Assembly: GCA_037968855.1 (NCBI GenBank)
Contig: JBBKWH010000121.1
Coordinates: 1-5,572 of the forward strand
Direction: 5' to 3'
Length of the DNA stretch: 5,572 nucleotides
Source of the DNA: JBBKWH01 sp037968855
GTDB taxonomy: Bacteria; Pseudomonadota; Gammaproteobacteria; Pseudomonadales; Moraxellaceae
The notes beneath the pieces were generated by a model. It searched no databases and had not been told where the DNA came from. It worked only from the letters and a program-made list of their open reading frames with translations. This document shows positions 1 to 5,417 of this stretch, piece after piece. The number at the start of each line of letters is the position of its first letter. The stretch's first letter is position 1. A program made the position numbers and the translations under genes.

Positions 1-1230
1 GCCGGTGTGCTGTCTGAATTAGAGCAACTGGGCTTTGGGATCGTGGCGTTTGCTTGCACCACCTGTAACGGGATGTCCGGTGCGCTTGATCCAGTCATTC
101 AGCAAGAACTCATTGACCGTGACCTGTACGCCACTGCGGTGCTGTCGGGTAACCGTAATTTTGATGGCCGGATTCATCCATATGCCAAGCAAGCATTTTT
201 GGCCTCGCCGCCGCTAGTGGTTGCCTACGCAATTGCTGGAACCATTCGTTTTGATATCGAAAAAGACGCACTCGGCTACGACAAAGACGGCAACCCAATC
301 CGCTTGGTTGACATCTGGCCATCAGATGCCGAAATCGACGCACTGGTCGCCAAAAGCGTCAAGCCAGAGCAATTCCGTCAGGTCTACATTCCAATGTTTG
401 ATCTGGGCAACGTCGAACAAGCCGCCAGCCCGTTATACGACTGGCGTCCAATGTCTACCTACATTCGCCGTCCGCCGTACTGGGAAGGGGCTTTGGCTGG
501 TGAACGCGCGCTTAAAGGCATGCGTCCGTTGGCCGTGCTGGGTGACAACATCACCACCGATCATCTGTCGCCATCCAACGCGATCATGATGAACAGCGCC
601 GCGGGTGAATACCTGCACAAAATGGGCCTGCCAGAAGAAGACTTCAACAGCTACGCGACTCACCGTGGCGACCATTTGACCGCGCAACGGGCGACTTTTG
701 CCAATCCAAAATTGCTCAACGAAATGGTGCGCAACGATGATGGCAGCATCAAGCAAGGCTCGCTGGCCCGTATCGAACCTGAAGGCCAAGTGACCCGCAT
801 GTGGGAGGCGATTGAAACCTACATGGAACGCAAGCAACCGCTGATCATCATCGCGGGTGCTGACTACGGTCAAGGCTCTAGCCGCGACTGGGCGGCCAAA
901 GGTGTGCGTTTGGCCGGTGTTGAAGCGATTGTGGCCGAAGGTTTTGAGCGCATTCACCGCACCAACTTGGTGGGCATGGGGGTGTTACCGCTAGAGTTTA
1001 AAGCGGGAACCAACCGCAACACCTTAAACATCGACGGCACCGAGACCTTTGATGTGTTGGGCGAGCGCACGCCACGCGGCGACTTGACCTTGGTGATTCA
1101 TCGTCAAAACGGCGAGACCCTCGACGTGCCTGTGACCTGCCGTTTGGATACCGCTGAAGACATCAGCGTGTATGCGGCGGGTGGTGTGTTGCAGCGCTTT
1201 GCGCAGGACTTTTTGGAAGGGAATGTGTAA
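1..1230 (+). CDS. acnD: Fe/S-dependent 2-methylcitrate dehydratase AcnD (C-terminal part; 5' end outside window)
   Basis: Aconitase-superfamily enzyme of the 2-methylcitrate cycle for propionate breakdown. With PrpF it replaces PrpD: AcnD dehydrates 2-methylcitrate to 2-methyl-trans-aconitate in the cytoplasm. The frame is open from base 1, so this is the last 409 codons of a protein usually about 860-870 residues long; a GTG at 7 is internal. Seen here: the CTTCNG motif (window residues 19-24), supplying two of the three cysteines that bind the [4Fe-4S] cluster; the swivel-domain motif LGDNITTDHLSPSN (about 180-193); and the substrate-binding GADYGQGSSRDWAAKG motif (about 286-301), whose SSR holds the catalytic serine and an arginine. 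The C-terminus (GGVLQRFAQDFLE) matches the AcnD type rather than AcnA as I recall it. No frameshift is visible. The prpF start at 5418 supports AcnD over a housekeeping aconitase. The gene ends 20 bp before a strong terminator. Confidence 0.95.
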   Translation, partial: AGVLSELEQLGFGIVAFACTTCNGMSGALDPVIQQELIDRDLYATAVLSGNRNFDGRIHPYAKQAFLASPPLVVAYAIAGTIRFDIEKDALGYDKDGNPIRLVDIWPSDAEIDALVAKSVKPEQFRQVYIPMFDLGNVEQAASPLYDWRPMSTYIRRPPYWEGALAGERALKGMRPLAVLGDNITTDHLSPSNAIMMNSAAGEYLHKMGLPEEDFNSYATHRGDHLTAQRATFANPKLLNEMVRNDDGSIKQGSLARIEPEGQVTRMWEAIETYMERKQPLIIIAGADYGQGSSRDWAAKGVRLAGVEAIVAEGFERIHRTNLVGMGVLPLEFKAGTNRNTLNIDGTETFDVLGERTPRGDLTLVIHRQNGETLDVPVTCRLDTAEDISVYAAGGVLQRFAQDFLEGNV

Positions 1231-1250
1231 GCGTTTAGTCAGTTAAAGCG

Positions 1251-1281
1251 AAAAGCCCCGTCGAAAGATGGGGCTTTTTTT
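1251..1281 (+). terminator. Intrinsic (Rho-independent) terminator of acnD
   Basis: The arm AAAAGCCCC (1251-1259) pairs perfectly with GGGGCTTTT (1270-1278). The pairing continues inward (G1260-T1269 wobble, T1261-A1268, C1262-G1267) around a GAAA tetraloop (1263-1266), giving a 12-bp stem. The T-run spans 1275-1281. It lies 20 bp past the acnD stop and should end acnD transcription before the toxin-antitoxin genes. Confidence 0.93.
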
Positions 1282-1286
1282 AAATC

Positions 1287-1309
1287 GGGTTATACTGTCT
1301 CAATGACCC
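1287..1309 (+). promoter_or_regulatory. Candidate promoter -10 and overlapping operator of the toxin-antitoxin pair
   Basis: TATACT at 1291-1296 is a five-of-six match to the sigma-70 -10 hexamer, placed directly after the acnD terminator. No good -35 hexamer is seen 16-18 bp upstream, where the terminator stem lies. The -10 sits in an imperfect inverted repeat: GGGTTAT (1287-1293) against ATGACCC (1303-1309), with one mismatch and a 9-base centre. Transcription would start near 1303, leaving a leader of about 27 bases before the preferred antitoxin start at 1330. Binding by the TA complex is an inference from the autoregulation common in type II modules; the sequence only shows the symmetry. 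Confidence 0.4.
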
Positions 1310-1329
1310 ATGTTTTGGAATGTATTGAG

Positions 1330-1500
1330 ATGAATCAAAAACTAGCAGCCTATGGCGTAGTTGCTGTTGAGCGCCCTAAAATCAAAGCTACCAAGCAGCT
1401 TGATTTAACTGGCAATGCGGGACGTCAAATTGTGAAGTCAGAAACCAAGTTGGCACTGCGCACACATGCAAAAACCTTTAAAAAGCTTGCTGATATGTAA
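1330..1500 (+). CDS. Short putative antitoxin of the Doc-type toxin (family not recognised)
   Basis: Small basic protein of 56 residues from ATG 1330 (MNQKLAAYGVVAV...). It is called an antitoxin from position and size: it lies directly upstream of a Doc-family toxin and its TAA stop overlaps the toxin ATG by one base. I chose 1330 because GGAA (1317-1320) lies nine bases upstream. An in-frame ATG at 1303 would add nine residues, but it has no Shine-Dalgarno sequence and coincides with the expected transcription start. The protein is lysine-rich, with about 11 Lys in 56 residues and few acidic residues. It ends in a probable amphipathic helix (ETKLALRTHAKTFKKLADM) that could wrap the toxin as the Phd C-terminus does. 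The N-terminal Phd/YefM DNA-binding fold is not recognisable and there seems too little room for it. The Fic-inhibitory (S/T)xxxE(G/N) motif of class I Fic antitoxins is also absent. GC content is about 42%, against about 56% in acnD. Confidence 0.7.
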   Translation: MNQKLAAYGVVAVERPKIKATKQLDLTGNAGRQIVKSETKLALRTHAKTFKKLADM

Positions 1501-1895
1501 TGGATATTATTTGTTTTCCGTTTGAGCGTGTTATTGAGATTAATGCCTTTATTTTATCCACTGAGCGAGGAATGAAGGGCGTAGCAGATATTGCGAAGTT
1601 ACAAGGTGCATTAGGTCGCGTGGACAACGCAATTGTCTACGAAGGGCTTGATGATGTGTTCGAAATTTCTGCAAAGTATGCAGCGTGTATTGCCATTGCC
1701 CATGCGCTATCTGATGCCAACAAACGCACAGGCTTAGCAGTTGCACTAGAGTATTTATCGCTCAACGACTTTGAGCTTGTACAAGACAACGATTTACTGG
1801 CAGATGCCATGCGGGATTTGGTGCTGGGTGTGTTAAGTGAAGGTGATTTTGCAGATGTGTTATATGCTTACTACCTAAAAGGCATGAATGAATAG
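1500..1895 (+). CDS. doc: Doc (death-on-curing) family toxin, Fic fold
   Basis: Toxin of a type II toxin-antitoxin module, 131 residues against 126 for phage P1 Doc. P1 Doc is a Fic-fold kinase that phosphorylates the translation factor EF-Tu and so stops protein synthesis. Seen here: the catalytic motif HALSDANKRT at residues 68-77, with His68, Asp72, Asn74, Lys75 and Arg76 aligning to His66, Asp70, Asn72, Lys73 and Arg74 of P1 Doc. Doc proteins have the ANKR form of the loop where AMPylating Fic proteins have GNGR, so kinase-type activity is expected. The motif's usual Phe at the third position is Leu70 here. Upstream, GMKGVADIAKLQGALGR (24-40) and a helix ending KYAACIAIA precede the motif as in the family. 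The ATG overlaps the antitoxin stop (TAATG) and has no Shine-Dalgarno of its own, so translation is probably coupled to the antitoxin. The frame is intact, so the toxin is likely functional. Confidence 0.92.
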   Translation: MDIICFPFERVIEINAFILSTERGMKGVADIAKLQGALGRVDNAIVYEGLDDVFEISAKYAACIAIAHALSDANKRTGLAVALEYLSLNDFELVQDNDLLADAMRDLVLGVLSEGDFADVLYAYYLKGMNE

Positions 1896-2185
1896 CAGAA
1901 TAGCTATAAGTACTAAGTAGAAAGTAATCATGCATAAATCATCTGATGATCTATGTTTTACCAAGATGATCAATGGCAGAATTACATGATTACTTAGCGA
2001 GGCCCACTTAGCGGATAATATGTTGCCGTGTTTTGTGTGGGACTTCTTGAAAGAAAGTGCGATTTAAGCTTTAGCGCCTACTGCTAAAACCTCCCTGTTA
2101 CAAGCATAGGTGTTTTCGTATTGCACGTTCAGATACGAGCTATGTCTCGATCTTATAAGTTACATTGATTCAACCGGAGACCACC
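1896..2185. other. Gene-free AT-rich spacer with several inverted repeats
   Basis: 290 bp between the toxin stop and the DUF1877 start. The first part is strongly AT-rich (GC about 32% over 1921-1980). It contains a long inverted repeat (listed separately), an inner palindrome ATCATC-T-GATGAT (1938-1950), a direct repeat ACTTAGCG (1992-1999 and 2006-2013), and a small hairpin TTTAGC/GCTAAA (2070-2075 with 2083-2088, loop of 7). None is followed by a T-run, so no intrinsic terminator is supported. A promoter for the next gene is expected near 2121-2159 (TTGCAC at 2121; TATAAG at 2154), but the spacing is wrong for a confident call. No protein gene is convincing: a 19-codon frame at 1930-1989 has no good ribosome site and no recognisable product. 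Confidence 0.7.
1913..1997. repeat. Inverted repeat downstream of the toxin gene
   Basis: AAGTAATCATG (1922-1932) is the perfect reverse complement of CATGATTACTT (1985-1995), 52 bases apart. The right arm extends to 1997 as CATGATTACTTAG. Its complement, CTAAGTAATCATG, appears on the left as CTAAGTA (1913-1919) plus ATCATG (1927-1932), split by a 7-base insertion GAAAGTA. ATCATC (1938-1943) can also pair with GATGAT (1965-1970), so the whole element can fold into a bulged stem. There is no T-run after it and no flanking duplication that would show transposition. It could be a processed RNA structure, a protein-binding site or the remnant of a small mobile element. Confidence 0.6.
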
Positions 2186-2608
2186 ATGAGCATGGGCGGT
2201 GATTTTTATGCCATTACAGATGTGCAACTACAGCAATTACTTGATGAGAGCCTCGACTATGCCGCGTTTTTGCATGGCGAGTTAGCCGAGCAGCCGCGTG
2301 AGTGCTTTAGTGATGGCGAGTATCTATGGTTTGAGCTAACCCAATTGCTAGATGATGAAAGCGCCTGCGGTTATGACACCACCTTTGCTGTGCCAGAGTC
2401 ATCGGGCTATGCCTTTGCCGTGCAGGTCAAACAGATTGCACAGGCGCTGAGTCAGTTAAGTGATGATGAGATACGGCAGCGATGTGAGCGTATAGAGCTG
2501 AATGAAGACGACAGCGTAGATGCCGTGGTTGAGGTGGTGTTGAGCCTGACCGCGTTTTATCAACGGGCAGCGAGTCATGGCGATGCGGTGTTGTTTCGGG
2601 TGACATAG
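2186..2608 (+). CDS. DUF1877 (YfbM-like) family protein
   Basis: Cytoplasmic protein of 140 residues, very acidic, with no signal peptide or membrane segment. It fits the DUF1877/YfbM family: an N-terminal MSMGGDFYAITDVQLQQLL start, a central region with GEYLWFELTQLL (44-55), a helix SGYAFAVQVKQIAQAL (73-88), and the family-like C-terminal pattern of a helix with FYQRAASHGDAVLF (124-137). The molecular function of the family is not established. The start at ATG 2186 is set by GGAGA at 2176-2180, five bases upstream; an in-frame TTG at 2165 lies upstream of that site and is less likely. GC is near 52%, back to the level of the surrounding genes and unlike the toxin-antitoxin pair. It is followed by a 113-bp gap with no clear terminator before the DUF421 gene, so the two could share a transcript. 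Confidence 0.82.
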   Translation: MSMGGDFYAITDVQLQQLLDESLDYAAFLHGELAEQPRECFSDGEYLWFELTQLLDDESACGYDTTFAVPESSGYAFAVQVKQIAQALSQLSDDEIRQRCERIELNEDDSVDAVVEVVLSLTAFYQRAASHGDAVLFRVT

Positions 2609-2721
2609 TGCAATTGGGCTGTTGGTTGGCTGCCATGGTGCATCAACAGCGTGAAACCAAACGCTAACGGCGCGCTGTGCTAAGGATTGTACAGTTGATG
2701 GTTTTGTAGGTGGCGAACATC

Positions 2722-3285
2722 ATGGCAGATTCAAGCAACGACGAGCACTGGATTGATCCGGCATGGCTACTCAGTTCTGATACTGACTTGGTGATGGTCA
2801 TGATTAGCGGGGTGGGCATTTATGTGGTGCTCATGCTGCTGACTCGTTTGGCAGGGCTACGTAGTTTTTCCAAGATGTCGAGCTTTGACTTTGCATTGAC
2901 TGTGGCTTGTGGGTCAATCATTGCTTCTACCTTGCTCAATAAACAGCCTACGCTCATGATTGGCGTGTTTGGCCTAACGGTGGTATATGCCATGCGCTAT
3001 GCCTTATCCAAGCTACGTCATCGCTTTGATTGGGTGGGGCGTTTGGTCGATAACCAGCCGTTGCTGCTAATGCGCAGATCGACTGTTTTGCATGGCAATC
3101 TTAAAAAATCCCGCGTGACCGAGCAGGATCTCAAACAGTTTTTGCGCTTGGCAGGGATTCGAGATCGTGAACAGGTGTTGGCCGTGGTTCTCGAAACCAC
3201 TGGCGATGTCTCGGTCATCAAAGTTGGCGATACTGTTGATGATACGCTGGATGATTGGCTGTTTGATAACGTAAGAGATGCATAA
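2722..3285 (+). CDS. DUF421 (YetF/YcaP-like) membrane protein
   Basis: Inner-membrane protein of 187 residues. A polar N-terminus (1-20) leads to three predicted transmembrane segments, about 22-41, 55-72 and 77-95, followed by a cytoplasmic domain. The family signature is clear: RLAGLRSFSKMSSFDFALTV around 42-61, matching the R-x-x-G-x-R-S-x-x-x-x-x-x-x-FDF pattern of DUF421, then a GRLVDNQPLLLMRRSTVLHGNLKKSRVT-type segment (106-133) and an AVVLETTGDVSVI strand pair (154-166). YetF and YcaP are about 230 residues; this copy is of the shorter kind, with a reduced C-terminal domain, though no truncating lesion is visible. Bacillus relatives have been linked to spore or membrane properties, but the biochemical function is unknown. 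ATG 2722 is preferred because AGGTGG (2708-2713) lies eight bases upstream; a GTG at 2710 would sit inside that ribosome site. Confidence 0.88.
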   Translation: MADSSNDEHWIDPAWLLSSDTDLVMVMISGVGIYVVLMLLTRLAGLRSFSKMSSFDFALTVACGSIIASTLLNKQPTLMIGVFGLTVVYAMRYALSKLRHRFDWVGRLVDNQPLLLMRRSTVLHGNLKKSRVTEQDLKQFLRLAGIRDREQVLAVVLETTGDVSVIKVGDTVDDTLDDWLFDNVRDA

Positions 3286-3301
3286 CACCCACTCACGCAA
3301 T

Positions 3302-3344
3302 GCAAGATGCTACCGCTTTACACTACGGATTGACCCTATCTTGC
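3302..3344. repeat. Short inverted repeat between the DUF421 and DUF4230 genes
   Basis: GCAAGAT (3302-3308) is the reverse complement of ATCTTGC (3338-3344), separated by 29 bases, in the 105-bp gap between the two genes. The inner CCG (3313-3315) and CGG (3326-3328) could extend the fold. There is no T-run, so it is a poor terminator candidate. It may be a weak operator or chance. Confidence 0.25.
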
Positions 3345-3390
3345 GTCATGCTGATCAGATGGACATGACACAGCAAAGCAGGGGATCAAT

Positions 3391-4005
3391 ATGCGTAAAA
3401 TAATCATTAGCTCGGTACTTGCGGCGATTGTTGGGGCTGGTTTGTTTGGCGTGTATGTCAGTCAGCGCCAGCCAGAACCCATCCAGCGACCTGTGGTTGA
3501 TTTTGAAAACATGGGCCATTTAGTCGCGCTAAAAATGAATTATTCAGACGTGATCGAATACACCAAGCAACGCACCCAAGCGATTCCGCTCAGTGGTTAT
3601 GATCTGATTTTGGGCAGCACCCGTGTGTTGCTGGTGGCCAAAGGCGATTGCACCATTGCCACCGATCTGCGCCAAGTGCAATACGGCGGCATCAACCCAG
3701 AACTCAAACAGGTGACCTTGCGTGTGCCGTTGCCCAAGCCGCTCAGCGTGCGGATTAACCACGATCCCAAGGCACAAGGTGGTTCGTATCTCTATACCAT
3801 CACCAATAAAGGCTTAGAGCCACTGTTGGCTGATTCGTCTAATCAGCGCGAAGCGATTGCCCAAGTGTTTGTACAGGCCGAAAACAACATTGCTCAGGCA
3901 TGCACCCAGCCCAATGTGATGGACCAAGCCAAAACCAATACCAGCACGGTGTTGGTGTCGATGTTTGGCGCGGTGGGTTGGACGGCAAAGGTCATGTGGG
4001 TTTAA
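3391..4005 (+). CDS. DUF4230 family protein with N-terminal membrane anchor
   Basis: Protein of 204 residues. It starts with MRK and a hydrophobic segment (about residues 4-23) that is probably an uncleaved membrane anchor, with the remainder outside the cytoplasmic membrane. The body fits DUF4230: an early strand MGHLVALKMNYSDVIEY (41-57), then a GSTRVLLVAKGDCTIATDL strand pair (75-93), where the family typically has a conserved 'lllvakG.v.agiDL' segment, and VTLRVPLPKPLSVRI (108-122). A C-terminal helix (152-171) carries many Gln, Glu and Ala. The function is unknown. The start is well supported by AGGGGA at 3380-3385, five bases upstream. No similarity to a haem or iron family is visible, although the next genes belong to such families. 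The 149-bp gap to the next gene argues for a separate promoter there, though none is clear. Confidence 0.85.
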   Translation: MRKIIISSVLAAIVGAGLFGVYVSQRQPEPIQRPVVDFENMGHLVALKMNYSDVIEYTKQRTQAIPLSGYDLILGSTRVLLVAKGDCTIATDLRQVQYGGINPELKQVTLRVPLPKPLSVRINHDPKAQGGSYLYTITNKGLEPLLADSSNQREAIAQVFVQAENNIAQACTQPNVMDQAKTNTSTVLVSMFGAVGWTAKVMWV

Positions 4006-4051
4006 AAACACAGTCATTTGCGCGCAGATAATGTCAGGCCTCGTGGCAAAG

Positions 4052-4092
4052 TCTGTTGCAGCCTGTAGTGCAAGCATGGCGGATCTGTTGCA
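4052..4092. repeat. Direct repeat TCTGTTGCA upstream of the SOUL gene
   Basis: TCTGTTGCA occurs at 4052-4060 and again at 4084-4092, 32 bases apart and so about three helical turns on the same face. GCAGCCT also occurs twice (4058-4064 and 4100-4106). All lie in the 149-bp gap before the SOUL lipoprotein gene. This spacing would suit a dimeric regulator, but no promoter hexamers nearby are convincing. Confidence 0.35.
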
Positions 4093-4154
4093 AATAGCCG
4101 CAGCCTTGAGTGATGTTGCTAAAGTGGAGCGATGATGAGATCACAGGGCAGAGT

Positions 4155-4751
4155 ATGACGATGCGTTTATTAGCAGTGGCATCCAGTGTGTTTTTTGCAG
4201 GCTGTAGCGTGTTTGGCCATAGCAACGTCAAAACGCCTGACTATCAAGTGGTGCAAAAAGACGGCGACTTTGAGATTCGGCAGTATCCACAACTGACCCT
4301 AGTGGTGGCGGAGTCTGGGGGCACTGAGTCACAGGCGCGTCGGCGCAATTTTAAGCAGTTGTTTGACTATATCAAAGGCAACAATGCCGCCAAGCAACAG
4401 TACGAGATGACCGCACCTGTATTGATGCAACCCGTTGCTGGGCAACGCTATCAAATGGCCTTTGTGTTGCCACAAGGCGTGAGCCAACCACCGGCATCAA
4501 CGGGCCTCACCACCCAAGTGTTGCGAGATGCGCGTTTTGCGGCTTATCGCTTTAGCGGCAAATTGACGCCAGAGCGTAGCGAGGATGCGCATCAACAGGT
4601 ATTGGCATGGCTAGCTCAGCAACAGATCACTGCGCCACAACAGACTTTTTATTCGGCGGGCTATAACGCGCCGTGGACCATCAATGCGTTTAAAACGAAT
4701 GATGTATTGGTGCCGCTGTCTAACGATAGTCTGATTCAACCTACCCCCTAA
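4155..4751 (+). CDS. SOUL-family haem-binding-like lipoprotein
   Basis: Protein of 198 residues from ATG 4155. It opens with a short signal (MTMRLLAVASSVFFAGC): Arg4, a hydrophobic stretch and Cys17, which fits a lipoprotein signal, although the -3 residue is Phe rather than the usual Leu. Residue +2 is Ser, so sorting to the outer membrane by the Lol system is expected if it is lipidated. The mature part is a SOUL domain: YQVVQKDGDFEIRQYP (30-45), a helix RRRNFKQLFDYIKGNN (62-77), the family motif MTAPV (85-89), and a C-terminal AGYNAPWT-type segment (168-175) matching the family's YNxPWT. SOUL proteins bind haem or tetrapyrroles in eukaryotes; the role of the bacterial lipoprotein forms is not settled. 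AGGG (4145-4148) lies six bases upstream; ATG 4161 is an alternative start. It is 53 bp from dps with no terminator between, so the two are probably co-transcribed. Confidence 0.88.
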   Translation: MTMRLLAVASSVFFAGCSVFGHSNVKTPDYQVVQKDGDFEIRQYPQLTLVVAESGGTESQARRRNFKQLFDYIKGNNAAKQQYEMTAPVLMQPVAGQRYQMAFVLPQGVSQPPASTGLTTQVLRDARFAAYRFSGKLTPERSEDAHQQVLAWLAQQQITAPQQTFYSAGYNAPWTINAFKTNDVLVPLSNDSLIQPTP

Positions 4752-4804
4752 TCTAAGCTGTATTGATTCCACCCCGTTTTTCATTCATTGAGGCTACGAA
4801 AACC

Positions 4805-5269
4805 ATGGATATTGGCATTAAAGACACCGACCGCAAAGCCATTGCTGATGGCCTATCACGCTTATTGGCCGACAGCTATGTGCTGTATTTGATGACCCAT
4901 AATTTTCATTGGAACGTCACCGGCCCGATGTTTCGTACCCTGCACCTGATGTTTATGGAGCAGTACACCGAACAATGGACCGCGCTGGATCAAATTGCCG
5001 AGCGTATTCGTTCGTTAGGCCATCCCGCTCCAGCGACCTATAAAACGTTTTCTGAATTAGCCACGATTAAAGAAGTCGAAGGTGTGCCCAAAGCGACCAA
5101 AATGATCAAGCTGTTGGTCGCCGCGCAAGAACAAACCGCCAAGACCGCGCGTGGTTTGTTTGAAATGGTTAATGCAGCCAATGATCAGCCGACTGCCGAT
5201 TTGATTACCCAGCGTTTAGAAGTACATGAAAAAACCGCGTGGATGCTGCGTAGTCTGCTTGAAGAGTAA
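4805..5269 (+). CDS. dps: Dps family ferritin-like protein (DNA-binding/iron-storage, ferroxidase)
   Basis: Protein of 154 residues, close to the usual Dps length. Dps forms a dodecameric shell that oxidises Fe(II) with peroxide and stores it, protecting DNA. Seen here: the signature THNFHWNVTGPMF (31-43), LHLMFMEQY (46-54) and LDQIAERIRSLG (61-72). By comparison with Listeria and E. coli Dps, His35, His47, Asp62 and Glu66 are the inter-subunit ferroxidase ligands. The acidic residue expected four after the second histidine (Asp47 in Listeria, Asp67 in E. coli) is Met51, with Glu52 next to it. The N-terminus is short and has few lysines, so strong DNA binding through an N-terminal tail is doubtful. 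I chose ATG 4805 because the family starts there; GAGG at 4790-4793 is a somewhat distant ribosome site (11 bases). A TTG at 4763 would add residues unlike the family. It lies 53 bp after the SOUL gene. Confidence 0.93.
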   Translation: MDIGIKDTDRKAIADGLSRLLADSYVLYLMTHNFHWNVTGPMFRTLHLMFMEQYTEQWTALDQIAERIRSLGHPAPATYKTFSELATIKEVEGVPKATKMIKLLVAAQEQTAKTARGLFEMVNAANDQPTADLITQRLEVHEKTAWMLRSLLEE

Positions 5270-5271
5270 TC

Positions 5272-5295
5272 AGGCCTAGATGACTAAGATGGCCT
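5272..5295 (+). other. Weak hairpin after dps
   Basis: AGGCC (5272-5276) pairs with GGCCT (5291-5295), and TAG (5277-5279) with CTA (5284-5286), just past the dps stop. The following bases are AAAAC and not a T-run, so termination here is unproven. It is the only stem I see before the prpF promoter. Confidence 0.25.
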
Positions 5296-5368
5296 AAAAC
5301 GTTGGTGTGGCGATGACTGCAAACGTGATCTGATGCGGGTCTGACTGTGGTTTAGGGCTAATCGGGGC

Positions 5369-5374
5369 TATAAT
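5369..5374 (+). promoter_or_regulatory. Candidate -10 element of the prpF promoter
   Basis: TATAAT is a perfect sigma-70 -10 hexamer 43 bp upstream of the prpF ATG. At 17-bp spacing the -35 position reads TGTGGT, a poor match, and there is no TGn extension. Expression may therefore depend on an activator, or be weak. A start near 5381 would leave a leader of about 37 bases. Confidence 0.5.
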
Positions 5375-5417
5375 GCATTGATGATTCCGACCACTTTTAG
5401 ACTCGATAGGATGACGC

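Noticed and set aside
433..957. Minus-strand open frame of 174 codons inside acnD
   Set aside because: It lies opposite a clearly conserved aconitase-family gene and its translation resembles no known family; a shadow frame of GC-rich coding sequence.
1303..1329. Upstream ATG at 1303 as the antitoxin start
   Set aside because: It has no Shine-Dalgarno sequence and sits at the predicted transcription start; 1330 has GGAA at suitable spacing. Leaderless translation from 1303 is not excluded.
1930..1989. 19-codon open frame in the spacer after the toxin
   Set aside because: No good ribosome site, no recognisable product, and it lies across the inverted-repeat structure.
1913..1997. Inverted repeat as a terminator or complete insertion sequence
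   Set aside because: No T-run follows either arm, no transposase is present and no flanking target duplication is seen.
2165..2185. TTG at 2165 as the DUF1877 start
   Set aside because: The GGAGA ribosome site at 2176-2180 lies inside that extension and points to ATG 2186, where family similarity begins.
1896..2185. Integron-type attC site after the TA genes
   Set aside because: No paired core sites of the attC type were found, and there is no integrase or second cassette.
3018..3305. Minus-strand open frames opposite the 3' half of the DUF421 gene
   Set aside because: Overlapping frames with no family features, opposite a well-supported gene.
4763..4804. TTG at 4763 as the Dps start
   Set aside because: The extra residues do not look like Dps, and ATG 4805 is preceded by GAGG.
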